Assembly (NCBI GenBank): GCA_943324725.2
Contig: CALPMR020000160.1
Coordinates: forward strand, 1 to 7,002
DNA length: 7,002 bases
Source: Bordetella parapertussis
Lineage (GTDB): Bacteria > Cyanobacteriota > Cyanobacteriia > PCC-6307 > Cyanobiaceae
Direction of reading: 5' to 3'
Part shown: positions 1 to 6,117 of the stretch, one piece after another
Layout of the letters: every line of letters begins with the position of its first letter
How positions within the stretch are numbered: position 1 is the first letter of the stretch
Notes under the pieces: generated by a model
Database searches by the model: none
Told to the model about the DNA's origin: nothing
The model's input: the letters and a program-made list of their open reading frames with translations, nothing else
Made by a program: the position numbers and the translations under genes

Positions 1-1
1 G

Positions 2-589
2 CAGTTGCTCGAAGACGGTCGTCTGACCGACTCCAAGGGTCGAACGGTGGACTTCAAGAATACCCTGATCATCATGACGTCGAACATCGGTTCGAAGGTG
101 ATTGAGAAAGGCGGTGGCGGCCTTGGCTTTGAGTTCGGCAGCGGCGATGTCGAGGAAACCCAGTACAACCGCATTCGTTCGCTGGTCAATGAAGAACTCA
201 AGCAGTACTTCCGGCCCGAGTTCCTCAACCGACTCGACGAAATCATTGTCTTCCGTCAACTCACCCGCGACGAAGTCAAACTGATCGCCGAAATCATGTT
301 GCGCGAGATCTTCGCTCGCATGCAGGAGAAGGGAATCCGCCTGTCGGTCACCGAGGCCTTCAAGGAGCGTCTCGTCGAGGAGGGCTACAACCCCAGCTAT
401 GGGGCCCGGCCGCTGCGCCGCGCCGTGATGCGCCTGCTGGAAGACTCCCTGGCGGAGGAGTTCCTCTCGGGTCGGATCAGCGATGGCGATGCCGCCCTCG
501 TCGATGTCAACGAGGAGAAGCAGGTGGTGATCCGCAAGCAGGAAACCCTGCTGTCACCGGTCCCCGAGCTGGCTGGCGCCAGCGCCTGA
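2..589 (+). CDS. clpC: ClpC, Hsp100/Clp AAA+ unfoldase, C-terminal part (5' truncated by window)
   Basis: This is the C-terminal ~195 residues of a class I Clp ATPase, the ring-shaped cytosolic unfoldase that feeds substrates to the ClpP/ClpR protease. The visible part covers the end of the second AAA+ module and the D2-small (ClpB_D2-small) domain. Counting from the first complete codon, there is a sensor-1 motif TSNIGS (Asn at ~28), the arginine-finger segment [10 protein letters not shown] (Arg ~77) and the sensor-2 motif GARPLRR (Arg ~136). The Gly-rich GGGGLGFEF insert after sensor-1 and the [12 protein letters not shown] tail resemble cyanobacterial/plastid ClpC rather than ClpB. Walker A/B, the N-domain and the ClpP-docking loop lie outside the window, so ClpC rather than another class I Clp rests on overall resemblance. 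The reading frame is intact to the TGA stop, and a hairpin terminator follows 37 bp later. Confidence 0.93.
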   Translation, partial: QLLEDGRLTDSKGRTVDFKNTLIIMTSNIGSKVIEKGGGGLGFEFGSGDVEETQYNRIRSLVNEELKQYFRPEFLNRLDEIIVFRQLTRDEVKLIAEIMLREIFARMQEKGIRLSVTEAFKERLVEEGYNPSYGARPLRRAVMRLLEDSLAEEFLSGRISDGDAALVDVNEEKQVVIRKQETLLSPVPELAGASA

Positions 590-626
590 ACGCCAGGCTC
601 AGGTCGCAGCCCCACATTTGCTTCTG

Positions 627-656
627 GCCCCCTATGCCTGAGGTGTAGGGGGCTTT
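627..656 (+). terminator. Rho-independent-like terminator after clpC
   Basis: A perfect 8-bp inverted repeat, GCCCCCTA (627-634) with TAGGGGGC (646-653), encloses an 11-nt loop. It can gain a G-U pair at its base and is followed by only TTT. It sits 37 bp past the clpC stop and before the next gene. The stem is GC-rich and well placed, but the U-tract is short, so termination may be partial. Confidence 0.65.
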
Positions 657-714
657 GCATGGAAGCAGCGCTCCGTTGTCCACAACCAGGCGGCACGACT
701 CGCCAGTTCACTCC

Positions 715-1866
715 ATGGGATCCAGCAGCTCTCCATCCCCGAATCAGGCCGGCGGCGGCGGCGACGTTTGCGTTGGCAGCAGCCACGCCATTGCACCCAC
801 CACGGTGCTGCGCGGCCCCGGGGTCTGGTCGGCCGCACTGCCACGGGTCGCCGCCCTCAGCCGCCGCCCCCTGCTGCTGGGTCGCAGCGCCTGCACCCTC
901 GACCTGCGCCGGCACCTGCATGCCGCCCTGGAGACAGCAGGCCTTGCGCCCCAGGCCGCGGAACTGCTCCACGACTGCTGCGAAGAGGATCTGATCCGCC
1001 TCGCCGCCCTCAGCCGCGCCACCGCCTGTGACGCGGTGCTGGCCGCCGGCGGTGGCAAGGTGCTCGATGCCGGCAAGCTGCTGGCCGATCGCCTCGGCCT
1101 GCCTTGCATCACCGTGCCCACCAGCGCCGCCACCTGCGCCGGCTGGACGGCCCTGGCCAATCTCTATTCCCCGGCCGGGGCCTTTGAGCGGGATGTGGCC
1201 CTGGCCCGCTGCCCGGATCTGCTGGTGTTCGACCACGACCTGGTGCGCCAGGCCCCGGCCCGTACCCTTGCCAGCGGTATTGCCGATGCCATGGCCAAGT
1301 GGTATGAGGCCTCGCTCAGCAGTGGCAGCAGCAGCGATGGCCTGGTGCAGCAGGCGGTGCAGATGGCACGCCTGCTGCGGGATCAGCTGCTGCTGGAGGG
1401 GGAGGCGGCCCTGGCCGAACCCGGTGGCGAGGCCTGGGGACGGGTCGCTGAAGCCTGCGGCCTGACGGCCGGCCTGATCGGTGGCCTCGGTGGTGCCCGC
1501 TGTCGCACCGTTGCCGCCCACGCCGTCCACAACGGCCTCACCCAATTGGCCGCCAGCCACGGCCACCTGCATGGTGAGAAGGTGGGTTTCGGCATCCTGG
1601 TGCAGTTGCGTTTGGAGGAGCAGGTGGGCGGCAACCGCCTCGCCTCCCAGGCCCGCCGCCAGCTGATCAGCCTGTTCCGCCGCCTGTCCCTGCCGATCAG
1701 CCTGGCTGACCTCGGCCTCGGCAGTGCCAGCCTCGACGACCTCGGCCGGGTCTGCGGCTTCGCCTGCCGCGCCGACTCTGATCTGCATCAGCTGCCCTTC
1801 CGGGTCGATGCCACCGATCTGCTCACGGCCCTGGTGAGCACCACCGCCGAGCTGCGGGTTTCGTGA
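715..1866 (+). CDS. Iron-containing alcohol dehydrogenase family protein (GldA-like)
   Basis: A 383-residue metal-dependent, probably NAD(P)-linked polyol/alcohol dehydrogenase of the dehydroquinate synthase-like/GldA superfamily, presumably cytosolic. The Gly-rich nucleotide-binding segment is AAGGGKVLDAGK (~110-121). The three metal ligands align with those of glycerol dehydrogenase: Asp191 (GIADAMAKW), His269 (AAHAVHNG) and His286 (HLHGEKVGFG), with the two His 17 residues apart as in E. coli GldA. Where GldA has STDAP, whose Asp121 contacts glycerol, this protein has ATCAGW with Cys141, so I do not call it a glycerol dehydrogenase; the substrate is unknown. I chose the ATG at 715 because the family-like region begins at ~residue 24 and the only upstream in-frame start (TTG 655) lies in the terminator. 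No clear Shine-Dalgarno precedes 715, and the first ~20 Ser/Gly-rich residues may be non-conserved. It overlaps the next gene by 4 bp. Confidence 0.88.
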   Translation: MGSSSSPSPNQAGGGGDVCVGSSHAIAPTTVLRGPGVWSAALPRVAALSRRPLLLGRSACTLDLRRHLHAALETAGLAPQAAELLHDCCEEDLIRLAALSRATACDAVLAAGGGKVLDAGKLLADRLGLPCITVPTSAATCAGWTALANLYSPAGAFERDVALARCPDLLVFDHDLVRQAPARTLASGIADAMAKWYEASLSSGSSSDGLVQQAVQMARLLRDQLLLEGEAALAEPGGEAWGRVAEACGLTAGLIGGLGGARCRTVAAHAVHNGLTQLAASHGHLHGEKVGFGILVQLRLEEQVGGNRLASQARRQLISLFRRLSLPISLADLGLGSASLDDLGRVCGFACRADSDLHQLPFRVDATDLLTALVSTTAELRVS

Positions 1867-2765
1867 GCCCTGTCGCTGCTCAGGAGCTGCTGCAGGCCGC
1901 TGCCGCCAACCTGCTGGATCCCCAGGGGCGCCAGCTGGCCGCTGCCGTGCAGTGGTGGCCGTTGGCCGGACTGCCTGGCCACTGGCCTGTGGCCGTGGTG
2001 GGCTCCGGGCCGCCCGTGCTGCTGCTGCATGGCTTCGACAGCTCCCTGCTGGAGTTCCGCCGCCTGGTGCCGCTGCTGGCTGGCCAGCACTGCCTGATCA
2101 TTCCCGATCTCTACGGCTTTGGCTTCACCCCCAGAGCCGACGACGGCGATTACACCCCCCGCGGCGTCCTGGCCCATCTGGAGGCCCTGCTGGCTGCCCT
2201 CGCCGAACGCCTTGACGGCGCCCCGCTGGGGCTGATCGGCGCCTCGATGGGGGGCTCGGTGGCGGTCGAACTGGCGCGGCGCCAACCTCAGCGCATCAAC
2301 CGCCTGCTGTTGCTGGCCCCAGCAGGGCTCACCGGCCGGCCGATGCCCCTGCCGCCGTTGCTCGATGGCCTGGGGGTGCGCTTCCTCTCCCTGCCTGGGG
2401 TGCGCCGGGGCCTCTGCCGCAGTGCCTTCGCCGACCCGGACAGCGGCGTCGGCCCGCCGGAGCTGGAGATCGCCTCCCTGCATCTGCAGACCCCGGGCTG
2501 GGGAGAAGCCCTGCGCCGCTTTGCCCGCTCCGGTGGTTTCGCCGGTTGCGGTGCGCCGTTACCAACGCAACCGCTGTCGGTGCTGTGGGGCGCCGACGAC
2601 CGCATCCTGCGGCCGCCCCAGAAACGCGCCGCTCTGGCCCTGCTGGGCGAGCGGCTGCGGGAGCTGCCGGCCTGCGGCCATCTACCCCATATCGATCAAC
2701 CGCAACAGGTGGCCGACACCTGGCTCGCCGGGGCCACGGCCCCAGAAGCCGTCGGCAGGGCCTGA
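1863..2765 (+). CDS. Alpha/beta-fold hydrolase
   Basis: A 300-residue alpha/beta hydrolase with a complete apparent catalytic apparatus. It has an oxyanion-hole motif LLLHGFDSS (~53-61), a PDLYGFGFT segment (~81-89) and a nucleophile elbow GASMGG with Ser128. The acid lies in the WGADDRIL strand (Asp246, or Asp245), and the catalytic base is His273 in CGHLPHIDQP. A short cap rich in Pro and Leu lies at ~155-225. Family members include esterases, lipases, epoxide and C-C hydrolases and haloperoxidase-like proteins; the sequence does not identify the substrate. No signal peptide is evident, so it is probably cytosolic. The GTG start sits inside the stop of the dehydrogenase gene (GTGA, 1863-1866), which indicates translational coupling and co-transcription, so the two enzymes may act in one pathway. 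The extreme C-terminus (~290-300) looks unconserved. Confidence 0.88.
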   Translation: MSPVAAQELLQAAAANLLDPQGRQLAAAVQWWPLAGLPGHWPVAVVGSGPPVLLLHGFDSSLLEFRRLVPLLAGQHCLIIPDLYGFGFTPRADDGDYTPRGVLAHLEALLAALAERLDGAPLGLIGASMGGSVAVELARRQPQRINRLLLLAPAGLTGRPMPLPPLLDGLGVRFLSLPGVRRGLCRSAFADPDSGVGPPELEIASLHLQTPGWGEALRRFARSGGFAGCGAPLPTQPLSVLWGADDRILRPPQKRAALALLGERLRELPACGHLPHIDQPQQVADTWLAGATAPEAVGRA

Positions 2766-2809
2766 TCCGCGCGACGATGGCGGGCTCCAGCCCACCAGCC
2801 TGAGCGCCC

Positions 2810-3274
2810 ATGCCTCCCTTGCCGATCCAGCCGCACCTGACCCGAGGCTGCGCCGCGCTGTTGCTGGGGCTGTTGTTGCTGTTCGGGGGCCAGCCAGCCG
2901 CCGCCTCCCTGCTCCATCTCGCCGGGCCCTTACCGGCGGATCTGGGGGTCCACAACGGCGCCCTGGCCCCCTGCCCCAGTCCGGCCCACTGCAGCCGTCG
3001 CAACTGGAGCACGGCGGATCCGGCGGCGGTCCTGGAGGCCTTGCTGCCGGCCGTGCTCAACCTGGAAGGGGTTGAGCTGATCGACAGCGGCGCTGGCTAT
3101 CTGCATGCCACCGCCACGAGCCGGCTGTTCGGCTTCGTCGACGATCTCGAGCTCTATGCCGACAGCGAACATCAGACCCTGCAGGCCCGCTCCGCCTCCC
3201 GCCTCGGCGACTCCGATCTGGGCGTGAACGCCAGGCGGCTGGACCTGCTGCAGCAGGCCCTCAAGGCAACTTGA
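2810..3274 (+). CDS. DUF1499 family protein, probably exported
   Basis: A 154-residue protein. An N-terminal hydrophobic segment (~15-32, a Leu-rich stretch ending in QPAAA) resembles a Sec signal peptide with probable cleavage after ~Ala32, though an uncleaved anchor is possible. The rest matches the DUF1499 pattern: LGVHNGALAPCPSPAHC near the start (Cys55 and Cys61, possibly paired outside the membrane), then YLHATATSRLFGFVDDLELY, RSASRLGDSDLGVNARR and a short C-terminal helix. DUF1499 proteins are widespread in cyanobacteria, plastid-containing eukaryotes and proteobacteria, and have no firmly established biochemical role. It starts 44 bp after the hydrolase gene on the same strand and is likely the last gene of that operon. 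Its stop lies 19 bp from the stop of the convergent oxidoreductase gene, with no obvious terminator in the gap. Confidence 0.85.
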   Translation: MPPLPIQPHLTRGCAALLLGLLLLFGGQPAAASLLHLAGPLPADLGVHNGALAPCPSPAHCSRRNWSTADPAAVLEALLPAVLNLEGVELIDSGAGYLHATATSRLFGFVDDLELYADSEHQTLQARSASRLGDSDLGVNARRLDLLQQALKAT

Positions 3275-3293
3275 TCCAGGTGGGTGAGAGGCC

Positions 3294-4613
3294 TCAGGGG
3301 CGAAACTCCACTGGGAGCGCACCGGGATCGGGCCACTGCTGCTGAAGCCGCTCCGCCAGCCATTCGCCACTGCGCAGCGCCCCCTCGATGCGGGCAAAGC
3401 CAGACCCGGCGATGGCATCGCCACAGAGCGCAACCCGACTGGCGGCGCAGACCATGCTCTCGGCATCGAGCCCGGAGCCGCAGGGGAAGGCCGCCCCCCA
3501 GCGCATCAGCTGGCGTTGCTCCACCGCCGCCAGGGGGTTCTCCTGCGGCAGCAGCCCGGCCAGGGCGTCGATCAGCGCCTCGCTCAGAGCATTGATCAGC
3601 CGGGTCTCGGCCGCCGGATCCGCCGGGGCGGCCAGCAGGCGGCCAGCCGAGGAGCGACTGCCATGCACCGCCAGGTAGCGGGCCGCCAGCGCGGCACTGG
3701 AGTGGGCGACCACGACGACGCGGCCAGTCGCCAACGGCTGGATGGACAGGCGCTCCAGCCCCCAGCGCCGCTGGGCCTCCGGCGAAAAACTCAGCTGTCG
3801 AAAGGGCAGGGACAGCCAGGGCTGGGCCGCGGCGGCGGCGATCACGAGCAAGAGGTTGCTGCGGGCTTCACTCTCGAGTGCAGCGATGGCGGCGAGAGCG
3901 CCATCCAGCTCGGGATCACCGAGCTGGCGGGCCGCCGCCGCCAGGGGCACCTCCGACCAACCGAACACCCGCATGGCGCGGGGATGGGCTAGCAGGGTGC
4001 CAGCCAGCACCAGCCAGTCGGCCTGCGCCAGCAGCTGGCCCTGAGCATCGAGCAGGCGCCAGGGGCCGCCGGGACTGGCCAGCAGCTGCCGCACCATCAC
4101 GCCGTAGCGCACCTGGGGAGCGGACACGCTGGCGGGCGTCGCCGCCGCCGCCAGGGCCAGCAACCCCTCAGTGAGGGTCTCCATGCCCCGGCTACCGCGA
4201 TAGAGCGCACCCTCCAGCCGGGGATCTCCCTGGCCGGCGTGGATCTGAGCGTTGGCCAGGACCTGACCGTCAGCCTGCAGTTCGGCCAGACCTGCCGGCC
4301 CGGAGGGCCAGGGCTCGATCCAGCCGCCCTGCAGCAGGGGCGCCAGCAGGGCCGGCGGCGGCGCGGCGCTGATGTTGAACAGGGGAGCGCCATGATCGAC
4401 CGCCAGATCGGCATCGCGGCGGGAGCGCCGGGTCGAGGCCCTGCCCCCACTGCCGCGACCGGTTTCCAGCAGGGTGATCGGCGCCCGACAGCCCAGCCGG
4501 CGCAACTGGGCCACCAGGGCACAGCCGGCGACGCCAGCACCGACCACGGCGATCGATCGCGGCTCAGCCCTCGCCACCCTCTCCGCCTTCACCGCCTTCG
4601 CCACCCTTTTCAT
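3294..4613 (-). CDS. NAD(P)/FAD-dependent oxidoreductase, renalase/amine-oxidase-like
   Basis: A flavoprotein of ~439 residues with a Rossmann dinucleotide-binding motif IAVVGAGVAG (~21-30), the beta-2 acidic end LLETGRGSGGRAST (~48-61) carrying the GG motif of this superfamily, and VDHGAPLFNI (~73-81), which recalls the DHGAQYF segment of renalase-like proteins. The C-terminal FAD-closing motif is ALCGDAIAGSGFARIEGA with the following RSGEWLA (~395-418). The substrate is unknown; cyanobacterial homologues are usually annotated only as FAD-dependent oxidoreductases. The start is uncertain. ATG 4613 has an AAGG about 9 nt upstream and is used here, but in-frame GTG codons at 4604, 4592 and 4577 would give a shorter N-terminus closer to the Rossmann fold. 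Every option overlaps the upstream lipoprotein gene (14-50 bp), indicating coupling. The longer open frame from 4727 would overlap that gene heavily and is not used. Confidence 0.85.
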   Translation of the reverse strand: MKRVAKAVKAERVARAEPRSIAVVGAGVAGCALVAQLRRLGCRAPITLLETGRGSGGRASTRRSRRDADLAVDHGAPLFNISAAPPPALLAPLLQGGWIEPWPSGPAGLAELQADGQVLANAQIHAGQGDPRLEGALYRGSRGMETLTEGLLALAAAATPASVSAPQVRYGVMVRQLLASPGGPWRLLDAQGQLLAQADWLVLAGTLLAHPRAMRVFGWSEVPLAAAARQLGDPELDGALAAIAALESEARSNLLLVIAAAAAQPWLSLPFRQLSFSPEAQRRWGLERLSIQPLATGRVVVVAHSSAALAARYLAVHGSRSSAGRLLAAPADPAAETRLINALSEALIDALAGLLPQENPLAAVEQRQLMRWGAAFPCGSGLDAESMVCAASRVALCGDAIAGSGFARIEGALRSGEWLAERLQQQWPDPGALPVEFRP

Positions 4614-4779
4614 CCTGTTCAGCCTTGGGTTTGGCCGGGGCCGGCGCCGGCGCTGAGCTGCTGGGAGCCACCGTTTCGCCGCCCTTCGGTGCAGGGGCAT
4701 TCGAGGTCTGTCCGCAGCCACTGACACCGGCGATCAGACCGGCGGTGGCCAGGAACAGAGCAATGGACGGTCGGGCCAT
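4564..4779 (-). CDS. Small putative lipoprotein with Pro/Ala-rich linker and GGE-repeat tail
   Basis: A 71-residue protein with a short basic N-region (MARPS), a hydrophobic core and a lipobox VSGC, placing the lipidated Cys at residue 22. This indicates signal peptidase II processing and membrane anchoring. The mature ~50 residues are low in complexity: a Thr/Ser/Ala/Pro stretch (APAPAPAKPK), a charged EQDEK segment, then GGEGGEGGEGGEG to the stop. No catalytic domain is visible and I do not recognise a family. An upstream in-frame ATG at 4806 would add nine residues (MGRLRFLDA) and is also plausible; neither start has a clear Shine-Dalgarno. The 3' end overlaps the start of the FAD oxidoreductase gene, so the two are likely one transcript. 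It is divergent from the PKHD hydroxylase gene. The lipobox and the amino-acid-level conservation of the repeat argue that it is real despite its size. Confidence 0.72.
   Translation of the reverse strand: MARPSIALFLATAGLIAGVSGCGQTSNAPAPKGGETVAPSSSAPAPAPAKPKAEQDEKGGEGGEGGEGGEG
4567..4605 (-). repeat. Four 9-bp repeats encoding GGE, overlapping the next gene's start
   Basis: On the minus strand four consecutive 9-bp units read GGTGGCGAA, GGCGGTGAA, GGCGGAGAG and GGTGGCGAG, then GGC before the stop. All encode Gly-Gly-Glu, yet no two units are identical: they differ only at third codon positions. Part or all of the tract is also read in a second frame as the basic N-terminus of the downstream FAD oxidoreductase, depending on its start. 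Confidence 0.85.
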
Positions 4780-4806
4780 GGCGTCGAGAAAGCGCAATCG
4801 CCCCAT

Positions 4807-5014
4807 TGTTGGCGACAGCGCCGCTCGCTGCTGCCCGCAGGCGACAGAACCCTGTGCGAAATGGCACGGTTTGTGGCACCGGACGATCGAACCGGGCCTT
4901 CGCCATGGGGCTGGCGCGGCGGTCCCGTGGGCTCCGGCCGGCTGGGACACTGGCGTCCGGGATCGACCATGGACAGCGGAGCCTTTCTCCTGCACCTCGA
5001 TTCCGCCCCCTGCC
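4807..5014. promoter_or_regulatory. Divergent intergenic region between the lipoprotein and PKHD hydroxylase genes
   Basis: About 210 bp separate the starts of two divergent genes, so promoters for both probably lie here. I could not identify a convincing -35/-10 pair on either strand. An 8-bp direct repeat GGCGACAG occurs twice (near 4811 and 4842), and TGGCAC occurs twice around 4862-4878. These are weak candidates for protein-binding sites and could be chance. Confidence 0.35.
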
Positions 5015-5680
5015 ATGCGCTTTCAACTGGAGCAGCTGCTCAGCCAGGAGCAGGCCCTGGCGCTGCTATCGCAGCTCATGGCCCCGGACAGCCCCTGGGA
5101 AGCCGGCGTCGAAACGGCGGGTTGGCATGCTCGCAGCGTCAAACACAACCGCCAGCTCCAGCGCGCCAGCGACCTGCATCGCCAGCTGGCTGCCGGCGTG
5201 CTGCAGGCTCTGGAAGCCCATCCGCTGCTGCAGGCCGCAGCCCTGCCCCTGCGGATTCACAGCCTGCGCTTCAGCCGCAGCGGCCCGGGCGAGGGCTATG
5301 GCCGCCATCTCGATGATGCCTACATGGCCGAGGGACGCTCCGATCTCTCCTTCACCCTGTTTCTGAGCGCTCCAGAGCACTACGGCGGCGGTGAGCTGGT
5401 GCTCGAATCCCCCGGCGGGGATGAGCGCTGCAAGCTGGCGGCGGGCGATGTTCTGGTGTACCCCAGCACGCTGTTGCACCGGGTTGAACCGGTTGAGCAG
5501 GGGGAACGGCTGGTGGCGGTGGGCTGGATCGAAAGCCGCATTCGCAGCGCCGAGCAACGGGAACTGCTGTTTGAACTCGACACCGCCCGGCGCTCGTTAT
5601 TCGCCAGGGAAGGCAAGAGCGAGGAGTTCGACCTGATCAGCCGCAGCTACAGCAATCTGCTGCGCCTCTGGGGCCCGTGA
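5015..5680 (+). CDS. PKHD-type Fe(II)/2-oxoglutarate-dependent hydroxylase (YbiX/PiuC family)
   Basis: A 221-residue dioxygenase resembling E. coli YbiX and Pseudomonas PiuC along its whole length. The iron triad is visible as His98 and Asp100 (GYGRHLDDAYM) and His155 (YPSTLLHRVEPV), with 2-oxoglutarate-binding Arg165 (GERLVAVGWIES). Further family hallmarks are RSDLSFTLFLSAPEHYGGGELVLE (~108-131), KLAAGDVLVYPS (~140-151) and the C-terminal REL.FELD segment. Its length is typical of the family, and all catalytic residues are present. The physiological substrate is unknown; proteobacterial relatives often sit beside TonB-dependent iron receptors, but no such gene is visible here. The ATG at 5015 is chosen because the family's N-terminus begins there; the open frame continues upstream to 4625 but runs antisense through the lipoprotein gene. 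No Shine-Dalgarno is apparent. Its stop overlaps the next gene's GTG. Confidence 0.92.
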   Translation: MRFQLEQLLSQEQALALLSQLMAPDSPWEAGVETAGWHARSVKHNRQLQRASDLHRQLAAGVLQALEAHPLLQAAALPLRIHSLRFSRSGPGEGYGRHLDDAYMAEGRSDLSFTLFLSAPEHYGGGELVLESPGGDERCKLAAGDVLVYPSTLLHRVEPVEQGERLVAVGWIESRIRSAEQRELLFELDTARRSLFAREGKSEEFDLISRSYSNLLRLWGP

Positions 5681-6069
5681 CACCACGACCAGCCACGATC
5701 CCCGCCACACTCAGCAGCAGCACTGCGTCCAGCCCCGTGTCCAGCGATCCCGTGTCTGCCGATCTCCCCACCAGCGCCACCGACCCGAGCCGCAAACAGG
5801 TGCTGGCGGCCGCGTCACCGGGCCTGGCGGCCCTGCTCAATCTCGTGCCGGGCCTGGGCAGCGGCTACCTCTATCAGCGCCGCTGGCGGGCCTACTGGAT
5901 CTGCACAGCACTGGCCACCGCCTGGTTCCTCGCGGGTGCCCTGCTGACGCCAGCCAACGCCGCCCCGACGGAGCAGCAACAGCTGCTGGGCCTGGGGGGC
6001 CTGCTGCTGCTGGCGGGGGTGACGGCAGCCGAAGCCTTCCTGGCCGGCCGCCGCGCCCGCATGGACTGA
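5677..6069 (+). CDS. Small hypothetical membrane protein, coupled to the PKHD hydroxylase
   Basis: A 130-residue protein that I cannot assign to a named family. Residues 1-40 are Ser/Thr/Pro-rich and probably disordered. Residues ~43-66 hold a hydrophobic amphipathic stretch, SPGLAALLNLVPGLGSGYLY, like the PGLG.GYLY motif that opens many small TM2-like bacterial membrane proteins. A basic QRRWR turn follows. Two likely transmembrane helices lie at ~72-91 and ~103-124, and the C-terminus is basic (GRRARMD). The GTG start overlaps the hydroxylase stop (GTGA, 5677-5680), implying translational coupling, though this may only reflect compact genome layout. Its last four codons and stop lie within the first copy of a 14-bp tandem repeat. 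The N-terminal Ser-rich part may not be conserved. Confidence 0.75.
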   Translation: MTPRPATIPATLSSSTASSPVSSDPVSADLPTSATDPSRKQVLAAASPGLAALLNLVPGLGSGYLYQRRWRAYWICTALATAWFLAGALLTPANAAPTEQQQLLGLGGLLLLAGVTAAEAFLAGRRARMD

Positions 6070-6097
6070 CCCGCACGGACTGACCCGCACGGACTGA
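6056..6097. repeat. 14-bp tandem repeat, three copies, spanning a stop codon
   Basis: Three adjacent copies of CCCGCAYGGACTGA lie at 6056-6069, 6070-6083 and 6084-6097. The second and third are identical, and the first differs at one base (T at 6062, giving the ATG of the last Met codon). A degenerate remnant, GCACGGACT, follows at 6104-6112. The first copy encodes the last residues and TGA of the small membrane protein gene; later copies repeat the TGA in other frames. It is probably a replication-slippage product. Confidence 0.9.
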
Positions 6098-6117
6098 AGC
6101 GATGCACGGACTCGGCG

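Noticed and set aside
655..714. Earlier TTG start for the dehydrogenase
   Set aside because: It begins inside the terminator hairpin tail and adds low-complexity residues absent from the family.
397..1788. 463-codon open frame on the minus strand antisense to clpC and the dehydrogenase
   Set aside because: Its translation is Gln/Ala/Gly-rich with no recognisable domain and mirrors the codon bias of the plus-strand dehydrogenase, which has clear catalytic motifs. Long antisense frames are expected at this GC content.
1788..2483. 231-codon minus-strand open frame antisense to the alpha/beta hydrolase
   Set aside because: Gln/Arg/Ala-rich composition without motifs; shadow of a gene with a complete catalytic triad.
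2329..3060. 243-codon minus-strand and 236-codon plus-strand open frames around the hydrolase and DUF1499 genes
   Set aside because: Arg/Pro/Ala-rich translations with no motif; they span two real genes in wrong frames.
2930..3466. 178-codon minus-strand open frame across the convergent gene ends
   Set aside because: It runs antisense through DUF1499 and out of frame through the oxidoreductase; no family features.
4549..4560. 12-bp perfect palindrome GCGATCGATCGC
   Set aside because: It resembles the cyanobacterial HIP1 octamer but is not an exact copy, and it falls in codons for the conserved RSIAV strand of the oxidoreductase; probably chance in GC-rich coding DNA.
4614..4727. N-terminal extension of the FAD oxidoreductase to ATG 4727
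   Set aside because: The extra residues are Arg/Pro-rich, lie before the Rossmann motif and would overlap most of the lipoprotein gene.
4625..5014. 130-residue N-terminal extension of the PKHD hydroxylase
   Set aside because: The family N-terminus begins at MRFQLEQLLS (5015); the extension is antisense to the lipoprotein and resembles no domain.
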